A DNA stretch of 64,000 nucleotides from a virus: positions 21,239-85,238 of the IMG/VR virus record IMGVR_UViG_3300031669_000012, one strand, 5' to 3'. The notes beneath the pieces were generated by a model. That model saw nothing but the letters and a program-made list of their open reading frames with translations. It made no database searches and was not told the origin of the DNA. Each line of letters starts with the position of its first letter. The stretch's first letter is position 1. A program made the position numbers and the translations under genes. Shown one piece after another: positions 57,125-64,000 of the stretch.

Positions 57125-59293
57125 TTATTGTGAAAATAGAGTATTTCGATTAAAATCGATAGCACTTATTACTTTCATACACTCATTATAATAAAAATTG
57201 TAATTAACACCATAATCATCAAATTTATCAACTTCGTAATAGTCATTAAATATTTGAAGATTTCTTTTACTTATAATCGAAACTTGTTTAACTACTACAC
57301 CTTTTTTATTAGGTTTAGGATTTTTATATCGTTTTACAATATTTGAATTTGTAATATTTGAAATATAAAATCTCACATTCTTTTGTAGCAATTCTTCTAA
57401 ATAACCTTGATCATCAGGATTGATAGAAAGCAATACATTGTTAAAAGATTCTTTAGACTTTTGACTTATGCAAAAATCATAAATATCTGTATTAGTATAT
57501 AACGTTTGTTCAATTGGAATATCATTTGCATAATATTCAAACAATGCTTTAGATATGACTGGTGCAAAATAACCTTTCTCAACAGATAAGTCTGTTAGAA
57601 ATAGACCTTTCTTTTTAATATCGTCTTCAGTTATTTCTCTATCTTTAAAATCTTTAATCGCAATATAATTATTAACAGAATAACATACATATTTAGAATA
57701 CTTTGTATATTCTAAAGAGAAGTTAAACTTCTTTTCCCAAGCCTTACAAATTTCAACAAATTCATTATATCTTTCAACTGGAACTTTTGTAATTACTCCA
57801 TCAGTATTGGCACTGATATTTTGAAAACCTTTTATTGCCAAACTTTCAATAAGTTCAAATAGATACAATTGACCGTTTATAGTTGTCGAATACATTGCTT
57901 TTAAATCATAAAGAGGACTATTCTCTTCTCCCATCTTACCGAATATAGCATTAACAACAATCTTCAATGCTTCCATTTCAGTCTCATACTTAGGCAAAGC
58001 ATTTCTAAGTTGATTTATAATATCTTCACTTGTTTCTATATGAAGAAGTTTCTTAATCTTTTTAGTGATAGCTTTTGAACTAACACGTTTATTAAGAATC
58101 ATTTCAAGAATAGCAATAAATGCTTCAACAACTAAATGTGCTGGAACAAATTTACCATTTATAATAATTCTAGGATAGAAACTTGTTACGTCTGCGTCAA
58201 TATATAAAAACTTATCATTTGAAAGATATACATTTGGTTCATCATCTGAATGCAATCCTCCTTTAGCAAGCTTATATTTTTTATTATTAAAGATAACAGT
58301 TCGTGAGAATTTATCTCCAATATTATATTCGTATGATTTTAATTCACTTAAAAGTTTCTTAAAGTAATCAGTTTGAAAACTAATTTTATCATCAATAATA
58401 TCTATAAATTTAACTTTATGTCGTATTGTTCTTAATTGTCCTAGTTCTCTCTTAGTTATACCAGTAGCGTCAGTGTAGAATTTAGCAAATAGTTTGTTAG
58501 CCATACTACTTCTAGATTCATTATAAACTGGAACATGATATATCTTCGATACATTTTCACGTAAATGTATTTCATCTATCTTAGTATGAAATAGAAGCAT
58601 AGTTATAAGAACATCATTCATATTATAATCGAGAATTTTAACGATTAAAGGATCGTCTCTATAATTTTTAACATCTGCCAATTGTAACATTTCATGTGGG
58701 CCATAAGGTAGATCTTGAACTCGATACCATTTAAGTATAATAGCAATCTGTTTCAATGAAACAAATATCTTATCTAATCTTAATATCTTTTGTATATCCC
58801 AATCAGTAAAAGGAGATTTGTAATATTTATCAACATAATTAGTTCTAAATACATTATAAAATCCTTCACCAAAATCTATGCAATCAGCACTGAGATTATA
58901 AATCAGTGAAACTATGTGTTGATTAGTTTTACGATCATAACCATTTTTAAGTTTATTAAACATGTAATAAATATAGTCTAATATATTCTTATCATAATGA
59001 TTACTATTGAAACCTACTATTATTTTATGACGACTTATGAAGTCATATAATATTTCTAGATCATCTAGTTTATCTAGTCTTATAACAAATATAATTGGAT
59101 TTAATATCTTAAGTAACTCTTTCTTTAATTGAGAATATTTTGCTAAATCATCAAGTGTAAGATTCTTATTTTTTAGCTTTATTGATACTTTTTCATAAGC
59201 ACGAATTATAGAAATCCCTTGATTCTTTATAAACGTAGCAGTAAATAAATTAGGTGCTACTTCCAAGTCATAAAAATATGGAACATTGTTCAT
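57125..59293 (-). CDS. DNA polymerase, family B, with 3'-5' exonuclease
   Basis: A 722-aa replicative polymerase. Exonuclease motifs: FYDLEVAP (Asp9, Glu11), VGFNSNHYD (Asn96/Asp101) and YNMND (Tyr223 to Asp227), so proofreading is likely active. The KGGLHSDDEP segment (residues ~344-353) precedes the polymerase domain. Motif A is IDADVTSFYPRI (Asp366), motif B is KIVVNAIFG (Lys444 to Gly452) and motif C is SANTDGV (Asp498). It is compact for family B. No terminal-protein-priming insertion is evident; priming presumably uses the encoded primase. It overlaps the upstream UDG-like gene by a few bases (start 59293, stop of the neighbour at 59290). Confidence 0.95.
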   Translation of the reverse strand: MNNVPYFYDLEVAPNLFTATFIKNQGISIIRAYEKVSIKLKNKNLTLDDLAKYSQLKKELLKILNPIIFVIRLDKLDDLEILYDFISRHKIIVGFNSNHYDKNILDYIYYMFNKLKNGYDRKTNQHIVSLIYNLSADCIDFGEGFYNVFRTNYVDKYYKSPFTDWDIQKILRLDKIFVSLKQIAIILKWYRVQDLPYGPHEMLQLADVKNYRDDPLIVKILDYNMNDVLITMLLFHTKIDEIHLRENVSKIYHVPVYNESRSSMANKLFAKFYTDATGITKRELGQLRTIRHKVKFIDIIDDKISFQTDYFKKLLSELKSYEYNIGDKFSRTVIFNNKKYKLAKGGLHSDDEPNVYLSNDKFLYIDADVTSFYPRIIINGKFVPAHLVVEAFIAILEMILNKRVSSKAITKKIKKLLHIETSEDIINQLRNALPKYETEMEALKIVVNAIFGKMGEENSPLYDLKAMYSTTINGQLYLFELIESLAIKGFQNISANTDGVITKVPVERYNEFVEICKAWEKKFNFSLEYTKYSKYVCYSVNNYIAIKDFKDREITEDDIKKKGLFLTDLSVEKGYFAPVISKALFEYYANDIPIEQTLYTNTDIYDFCISQKSKESFNNVLLSINPDDQGYLEELLQKNVRFYISNITNSNIVKRYKNPKPNKKGVVVKQVSIISKRNLQIFNDYYEVDKFDDYGVNYNFYYNECMKVISAIDFNRNTLFSQ

Positions 59294-59826
59294 TTGTAAT
59301 ATGGATAATACTTCTTTAAAATGCTTTCTACAAATGTTAAAGTTATAGTAAACTTTTTCCTATATTCAGTTTTAAGTCGTATCTTATTTAACGAAGGAAG
59401 AAATATAAAAGTTGTATTTCCAATATTCTTACTTGTAAAATATAATTTATATGGAGCAACTTTTATAAATTGTTTTATAGAATTATCACCAAATAGTATA
59501 ATCACTTTAGGTTTGTATAATACAATCTCATCTAACAAATAAGGTCTACATTTCTCAGCAGCAATTTGCAAGAAAGAATCTCTAGGTTTACATTTTATTG
59601 AAGAAGTAATATAAACATGATTATTTAAAGAATGATCATTTATGGCTTTCAATAACATTCGATTGCTAGGATTATTTCCTTTCATCAATTCGTTTTTAGT
59701 TCGATCTGAATTATAAGGAAAATCAGTAATCATAAATATTGTTTTAAAGGAAGCCATATGAGGTTTAACAGGTCTAAATAGATTTGTTAAGCATAAATCA
59801 CACTTATCACAACTTTCAATTATCAT
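59290..59826 (-). CDS. Uracil-DNA-glycosylase-like Fe-S protein, divergent active site
   Basis: A 178-aa member of the UDG superfamily, closest to the family 4 type that holds a 4Fe-4S cluster. Cysteines at 6, 9 and 12 and then 79 and 93 (IKCKPRD ... AEKC) give the cluster pattern, and HVYITSSIKCKPR and KPKVIILFGDNSIKQF are family strands. However, the usual GE-PG-ED motif is ITDFPYNSD and the C-terminal HPS motif reads LPSLNK, so the catalytic residues appear changed. It may have a different or reduced activity, such as binding uracil or another base. It is coupled to helicase (upstream) and polymerase (downstream) by ATGA-type overlaps. Confidence 0.78.
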   Translation of the reverse strand: MIIESCDKCDLCLTNLFRPVKPHMASFKTIFMITDFPYNSDRTKNELMKGNNPSNRMLLKAINDHSLNNHVYITSSIKCKPRDSFLQIAAEKCRPYLLDEIVLYKPKVIILFGDNSIKQFIKVAPYKLYFTSKNIGNTTFIFLPSLNKIRLKTEYRKKFTITLTFVESILKKYYPYYK

Positions 59827-61214
59827 TTCACTAAATATCTAATGATTGCTGATTCTTGTGCTCTACTCAAAGCAACATATAAAAGTTTATTTCTAAGAGA
59901 AACATCTGTATAAGAATTATATTTTCCATTTTTATAATAATAGATTATATCTTGAAGATCTACAGATACATGTTTGTAAGTAGAACCTTGAGCTTTATGA
60001 GCAGTTAAGCCATAGGCATAATCTATACTTTTCTTTATCTTTATCTTTTCACCATTAAAATACAATGTTATGTCTATCATACAAAGATGCATATCTTTGA
60101 AAGCAAAATACTTTCTCCAATTTTTACCTCTATTTGTAGAATCGCTTGTTATTGCATTTCTATATAAATGAAAAAGTATATTCTTATATGATTTAAGAGT
60201 TTTTTCATCAGTATGGTCAACTATCTGTAATGTCTTTGTAGGAAATACTGCACCCGGTTCAATAAAATTAACAGCGAATGTTTTTAATCCAAAATCATCA
60301 ACATAATCTCTAAATTGATATACTGCATAATCTGTGCTATTAGAAATAACCACATCATTGAATTCATCAACTATTGTGCAATATGAAGTAAATAAATCTT
60401 TATCTGTAACAAGTGGAATATCTCTACCCAACATGTGTCCTCGAATATATGTATTCCAAGTATTTACATTCCCATTTGTAAAAGAAATGTTACGAATATG
60501 ATTTGCATTTTTTAAATTCTCATTAGTAAATTGATCTTCAATTGCTTTTGAATAATCCGCAGTATTTAGAACTCGATAACCTGTATTTCCTTCCATCTGC
60601 TCAGTATGTTTTAATAAATACCTTAGAGCATCAGAAGTATTATTATCAAGATCTGATCGAATATATTTAAACAATTTTAAAAGATTATTATTTTCTTCTT
60701 GTCGAATTATTTCATTCAAAGTATAAGAATCTTTAATATCGAATACTTTGCTTTGACGTTCCTTTACAGGTGGTAATTGTCCATGATCTCCAATATATAG
60801 AACCTTAAATCCATGTTTTTTAGCCATAGCAAGTGTAAGATTGTAAATTTGTTTAGGATTTTGCGAAGCTTCATCACATATTAGAACTTTACAAGATTCA
60901 TATTTTGGAAAACCTAATGGATCATATTGTGGATTAGTAATATCAAAATCTTCAAGATTAATATTTAATCGTAGTCCGTGAAAAGAATGCATTGTAAGAC
61001 CTTTAGCATTAGTCACTGCTGATATAACTCTTACGGCTTTATGAATTGGAGCTGTAACATAATAAGGAACTCCTAAATGTTGAGTTATATATTTGGTAAG
61101 AAATGTTTTACCCGTTCCAGCATAACCTTTTAGAATAATTTCATTTGGGCCTTTTGAACTCTTTAGACTAGTTAAAATTTGTTCTGCTACTTCATTTTGA
61201 TGTGTAGTTAACAT
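59823..61214 (-). CDS. SF1 DNA helicase, Dda/RecD2-like
   Basis: A 463-aa helicase. Walker A is GYAGTGKT (residues 30-37), motif Ia is VTAPIHKAVRVI, Walker B is LICDEASQ (Asp114, Glu115), motif III is IGDHGQLPPV (~141-150), and TLNEIIRQE is motif IV. Motif V is LTAHKAQGSTY, and motif VI is LYVALSRAQE. These are the signatures of the 5'-3' RecD/Dda group, and the protein is close in size to T4 Dda (439 aa). It could load at origins or help fork restart and strand-exchange processing. It overlaps UDG by an ATGA junction and follows the 111-aa gene at once. Confidence 0.9.
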   Translation of the reverse strand: MLTTHQNEVAEQILTSLKSSKGPNEIILKGYAGTGKTFLTKYITQHLGVPYYVTAPIHKAVRVISAVTNAKGLTMHSFHGLRLNINLEDFDITNPQYDPLGFPKYESCKVLICDEASQNPKQIYNLTLAMAKKHGFKVLYIGDHGQLPPVKERQSKVFDIKDSYTLNEIIRQEENNNLLKLFKYIRSDLDNNTSDALRYLLKHTEQMEGNTGYRVLNTADYSKAIEDQFTNENLKNANHIRNISFTNGNVNTWNTYIRGHMLGRDIPLVTDKDLFTSYCTIVDEFNDVVISNSTDYAVYQFRDYVDDFGLKTFAVNFIEPGAVFPTKTLQIVDHTDEKTLKSYKNILFHLYRNAITSDSTNRGKNWRKYFAFKDMHLCMIDITLYFNGEKIKIKKSIDYAYGLTAHKAQGSTYKHVSVDLQDIIYYYKNGKYNSYTDVSLRNKLLYVALSRAQESAIIRYLVK

Positions 61215-61550
61215 TTAAAAAGGACATTCTATGCGTTTAAAAGATTCAATTATACAATTTTTGAACTCATCTTCAAGTTTATATTGTTTCTCATATTCCT
61301 TCTTATAAATAATCAAATGTTCTGCCAATGTTCCTTTTGCAAGATTTTCACGAAATTGTGAAAAATATGCCATTGCTGTATAATGATTAACTTCTATTGC
61401 AATATCATGCTTATGAAGAAAATATATAAAATAACCTAATTGTTGAATAAAAGGCATTTTATAAAAGACCATTAAATCTACATTAGCAAATTTAAGATAT
61501 GCAACAAAAGTTCTTAACGTCATCGGATATACTTTAAGAACTTCTAACAT
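61215..61550 (-). CDS. Small helical protein of unknown function
   Basis: A 111-aa helical protein with aromatic and hydrophobic clusters (MTLRTFVAYLKFANVDL and VFYKMPFIQQLGYFIYFLHK) and a basic/acidic tail with a Cys (KNCIIESFKRIECPF). No transmembrane segment is long enough to span a bilayer clearly and no domain is recognised. Its start shares one base with the previous stop and it is followed directly by the helicase. Confidence 0.5.
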   Translation of the reverse strand: MLEVLKVYPMTLRTFVAYLKFANVDLMVFYKMPFIQQLGYFIYFLHKHDIAIEVNHYTAMAYFSQFRENLAKGTLAEHLIIYKKEYEKQYKLEDEFKNCIIESFKRIECPF

Positions 61551-61963
61551 TATTTGCCTACTTCAGTTGTAACTATAAACAATTCGTCTTTATTAACATA
61601 TCCATGAACCATCATATTTAGAAGATACTTTCCCCAAAACTTATGATAAATTTCAGGATGATTTATTTTTGATTTAAGATTTCTATTATATGGAGTCCAA
61701 GCAGGATATGTATCATTTGTTGGCAATACATAAACAAGTTTGGCAGTAGAACAATCTAAAGATTGCCATGCTACTTTTACAAGTTTATTTTTCATTTTAT
61801 TGTCATAATCATAAGTTATATAAACATGATATGCATCATTCTCAAATCTAATACGACCTCTCAATAAATGTTTAGGCCTTTCTTCTTTAGGAATTCTATT
61901 CTTCCTTGTTTTAGAAGATTTACTATCTTTTGCAGAAGCTTTAACTGCTACTTTGAATGCCAT
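61550..61963 (-). CDS. Basic-N-terminal protein of unknown function
   Basis: A 137-aa protein. The first 30 residues are rich in Lys/Arg/Ser (KASAKDSKSSKTRKNRIPKE), likely disordered and nucleic-acid-binding. The rest is beta-like, with HLLRGRIRFENDAYHVYITY and a central ASTAK-type loop, then an aromatic Tyr/Trp-rich region (WTPYNRN). I do not recognise it. It overlaps the 414-aa upstream gene by 23 bases. Confidence 0.5.
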   Translation of the reverse strand: MAFKVAVKASAKDSKSSKTRKNRIPKEERPKHLLRGRIRFENDAYHVYITYDYDNKMKNKLVKVAWQSLDCSTAKLVYVLPTNDTYPAWTPYNRNLKSKINHPEIYHKFWGKYLLNMMVHGYVNKDELFIVTTEVGK

Positions 61964-63185
61964 CTAACAAATTTATATTAATATGTTCATACTTAATATT
62001 AGGTATAAGCACATGATAGTCTATTATAACTTCAATATCATTTTCAATATACAGACGTATTTTATTTCTATCTATGTTCACTCGAACATTTGTATTTGAT
62101 AGAAAATGTTTATTGATATATTTTGTTAAATATAAATATCTTCCTGTATAACCATTCAAAGTATCAAATACTATATCTCCATCTATATGTGCAAATATAT
62201 TTTCAAACATTTCTCCAGAACTAAAAAACTTCTTTAAATTTGAAGCAATTGTCATTATGGCATTCATATTGTTTGAAAAGTCTATTGGCTTAGTTACATA
62301 ATCAGCAATAATTGGTTCTCCTTGATGATTTGTAACAATTGGTTCTCCTTTATCATTTGTGTGTTTAAGCATTTCTAAGTTTTTTTTAACTTCTTCAACA
62401 GAAATATTGTGAGCTTTTGCAAACTCTTCAATTTTTAAATCTTGTGCACTTTCATTAAATGCTTCAAGTGCATCTCCAATCCAATCTTTTTCCTCGTTTT
62501 CAATCTTAGGAGGTTCTACATAATCAATGTCAACATGTTCAATACTAGCTTTTGTTTCAACATTTGTATTTAAAGGATTCCTTATGAGTTTCAATTCACC
62601 GTATTCATCAATATAATATGTGTTAAAATCTATTGCTTCTCTAGCAACTTTAAAATATTTATATAACATTCCTGCATTTGAAAGCTCTCTATGTATTTTA
62701 CTTAGTGAAACAAATTTAAACGTTTTAAAATCAAGAATTGAAATAAACTTTCCACATTTATTTATAATCTTAGCTAATTTGTTTCTCAGAACTAAATTAG
62801 TAAGATGTTCTTCCATCAATATGAAAGTTACTATATACTTTTCTTTTATTGCAATATTCAATGTAATTTTTAAATCCATTAGATTTGAAATTGTTTTTGA
62901 ATTTAAAATCCCTTTTGAATTTTTACCTTTTATAGTCACATTTAGCACTAGTCCTGAAACAGAATCAAACTCTAATTCTTTAATTTGATCAGAGTTAATT
63001 CTTTCAAAATAAATATTTAGTATTCCAAGAGTTACTAGTGTATCATAAATAAGTCCTTTATTTATAAAATATAAATCCTCGATCTTACCAATATGAAAAT
63101 CTTTTAGTGTTGCTAAAAGATTCTTTTCATCTTGAATCGCATTTTCATTAGGAATGAAAATAGGATGCACAAATGTTGCCATCAT
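61941..63185 (-). CDS. Protein of unknown function, early operon
   Basis: ATG 63185 overlaps the upstream stop in a TGATG junction and is preferred over the TTG one codon earlier or the ATG one codon later; the product is 414 aa. The N-terminal ~165 residues are alpha/beta, with ILNIYFERINSDQI and KEKYIVTFILMEEHL. The middle is an acidic linker, then a helix with the imperfect tandem segments 'GEPIVTNHQ' and 'GEPIIADYV', and a C-terminal beta domain (DGDIVFDTLNGYTGRYLYL). No enzyme motif is present and the family is unrecognised. Its place near the head of the operon suggests an early function, possibly host takeover or replication initiation. Confidence 0.5.
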   Translation of the reverse strand: MMATFVHPIFIPNENAIQDEKNLLATLKDFHIGKIEDLYFINKGLIYDTLVTLGILNIYFERINSDQIKELEFDSVSGLVLNVTIKGKNSKGILNSKTISNLMDLKITLNIAIKEKYIVTFILMEEHLTNLVLRNKLAKIINKCGKFISILDFKTFKFVSLSKIHRELSNAGMLYKYFKVAREAIDFNTYYIDEYGELKLIRNPLNTNVETKASIEHVDIDYVEPPKIENEEKDWIGDALEAFNESAQDLKIEEFAKAHNISVEEVKKNLEMLKHTNDKGEPIVTNHQGEPIIADYVTKPIDFSNNMNAIMTIASNLKKFFSSGEMFENIFAHIDGDIVFDTLNGYTGRYLYLTKYINKHFLSNTNVRVNIDRNKIRLYIENDIEVIIDYHVLIPNIKYEHININLLDGIQSSS

Positions 63186-63538
63186 CAAATTTTAACTTTA
63201 TATTTGTATGTAAAAGAATTTATAATCTCACCTTTGACTATTTCTTTCATTTCAATATTAGCATATCCATTGGACATATATCCAACTATTAAATATTTAC
63301 AAGTAGTTTTAAGAATTTCTATAAAAGTCTTTAACATTGCATATTCAACATCATATTCATTTTTAATATCACCTGTGTCTGCATCCATTACTGCACGAAA
63401 TAGTTGAGTTTTATCGGCAGTTGTAGTAAAATCTATAATTGTTCTGATTATTTGGCCGAATGCTATACGATTGTCGTCTGGTGTTTGGTAAGTCAAAATT
63501 TGACCAGCCGAAGCATCAAAGTTTAATTCTGTTGGCAT
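63185..63538 (-). CDS. Protein of unknown function, early operon head
   Basis: The longest open frame begins at 63589, but Met 63538 is preferred because the upstream portion overlaps the promoter-like leader and has no coding character. The product is 117 aa: a beta-rich N-terminus (LNFDASAGQILTYQTP) and a helix with VEYAMLKTFIEILKTTC, ending YKYKVKI. No domain is recognised. It is the first complete gene of the visible operon, preceded by a leader with tandem 10-base repeats. Confidence 0.5.
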   Translation of the reverse strand: MPTELNFDASAGQILTYQTPDDNRIAFGQIIRTIIDFTTTADKTQLFRAVMDADTGDIKNEYDVEYAMLKTFIEILKTTCKYLIVGYMSNGYANIEMKEIVKGEIINSFTYKYKVKI

Positions 63539-63594
63539 AAAATAAAAATTTAGTAGGATTGTGTGACTTGCTTTGAGATAGTTAACCATTTGAC

Positions 63595-63614
63595 CTGTTT
63601 TGGCCTATTTTGGC
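63595..63614 (-). repeat. Tandem 10-base repeats upstream of the replication operon
   Basis: Two adjacent units differing at one base, 63595-63604 and 63605-63614 (plus-strand CTGTTTTGGC then CTATTTTGGC), lie 57-76 bases upstream of the 63538 start. A much weaker partial match precedes them at 63585-63594. One-helical-turn spacing is what a protein-binding site or phased bend would show. This may be an operator or promoter element; no known consensus fits. Confidence 0.4.
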
Positions 63615-63655
63615 TTCGATATTCCTTTAAAATAATGATTAGTAGGGATATGAAG

Positions 63656-63685
63656 AAGGGCAGTAATATTTCTACTACCGCCCTT
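63656..63685 (-). terminator. Hairpin after the gene at the right edge
   Basis: A 12-pair stem with two G-T wobbles (63656-63667 with 63674-63685, six-base loop) starts with six strong pairs, AAGGGC/GCCCTT. The downstream T tract on the minus strand is poor (TCTTCAT). It likely ends the transcript of the partial gene at the window edge. Confidence 0.6.
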
Positions 63686-63707
63686 ATCTTATCTCAAATG
63701 TTAATTC

Positions 63708-64000
63708 TTAAAACTCACAATGTGAACACTTGATATGAGCAAGAATATGATAATTTGAATCTCTCAAAGAGAAAGACTCTCTTTTACACTTCAATGTCTT
63801 ACCAAGACTCCCGTCTTTAGTTTCAAGACGAATGTGGAAGATATCTTCACGATTACGTTTCACTTCCATATCGACAATTACACCCTTACGAGTTTCAACT
63901 TCATAAAGGCCATAAGGATCGATAATTTCGATGTCAGTAATACGAACAAGATCTTGTTCTTTTGCATTCCGGGGTTCTTTGATAGTATAGACTTCTTCAG
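63708..64000 (-). CDS. Highly expressed protein, C-terminal part only (start beyond window)
   Basis: The frame is open on the minus strand from the window edge to the stop at 63708, giving 96 residues of the C-terminus of a larger protein. Codon use is rich in C/G-ended codons (CGT, GGT, ATC, GAC), unlike the AT-rich neighbours, so it is probably highly expressed. The visible part is beta-like and basic-acidic (LVRITDIEIIDPYGLYEVE, KGVIVDMEVKRNRED) and ends in HIKCSHCEF, a CxxC pair at the tail that could bind zinc only with partners in the missing part. No family is recognised. A hairpin terminator follows. Confidence 0.65.
   Translation of the reverse strand, partial: EEVYTIKEPRNAKEQDLVRITDIEIIDPYGLYEVETRKGVIVDMEVKRNREDIFHIRLETKDGSLGKTLKCKRESFSLRDSNYHILAHIKCSHCEF

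Noticed and set aside
1-64000. Stop-codon reassignment (TAG or TGA recoding), known in some crAss-like phages
   Set aside because: TAG, TGA and TAA all end genes at sensible places directly before a next start or a terminator, and no gene needs an in-frame stop read through.
1-64000. CRISPR array or insertion sequence
   Set aside because: No regularly spaced repeats, transposase motifs or terminal inverted repeats were seen.

Overview
The window reads as about two thirds of the genome of a crAss-like phage (order Crassvirales) infecting a Bacteroidota host. The support is: very low GC; starts with A-rich leaders and no Shine-Dalgarno motif; a rightward virion block facing a leftward replication block; and a giant virion polyprotein carrying the crAss RNA polymerase catalytic motif DFDID. 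All three stop codons end genes normally, so the standard bacterial code fits. No terminase, portal, recognisable major capsid protein, endolysin, integrase, tRNA or CRISPR array is visible. The first three are presumably to the left of the window.

Region 1 (1-11750, +): end of a head/tail connector gene, an abundant unrecognised virion protein with a strong terminator, then tightly packed and often overlapping tail-appendage genes, including a fibre with repeated His-Thr-His modules and a leucine-rich-like receptor-binding candidate. Two small membrane proteins (10039-11034), likely the holin/lysis pair, sit among them.

Region 2 (11750-17963, +): tail ring and hub proteins, including a P22 gp4-like tail tubular protein and a 1361-aa muzzle/tail hub protein.

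Region 3 (18012-44312, +): probable packaged cargo. It holds two proteins of 710 and 876 aa, a 2084-aa protein ending in an HExxH peptidase domain, and a 5065-aa protein. The last combines an ADP-ribosyltransferase-like domain, a second HExxH domain, a P-loop kinase domain, other polyvalent-protein regions and the virion RNA polymerase. These would be packaged, ejected with the DNA, and would transcribe early genes and possibly act on host proteins.

Region 4 (44372-64000, -): a nearly gapless replication, repair and recombination operon meeting region 3 at a bidirectional terminator. In transcription order it encodes unrecognised early proteins, a Dda/RecD-like helicase, a uracil-DNA-glycosylase-like Fe-S protein, family B DNA polymerase, SF2 helicase, RecT-like annealing protein, two highly expressed proteins of unknown role, DnaG-like primase, ATP-dependent ligase, Gp157-like protein, a DHH-like protein, a DUF932 protein, dUTPase and a RyR-domain protein. 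dUTPase and the UDG-like protein suggest uracil exclusion. Compact hairpin terminators recur inside this operon, often just before the next start codon.

The strongest candidates for something new are the fusion of the virion polymerase with effector-like domains in one 5065-aa chain, the paired HExxH domains in neighbouring giant genes, and the repeated hairpin/U-tract leaders of the replication operon. All functions are inferred from sequence motifs read by eye; no database search was run.
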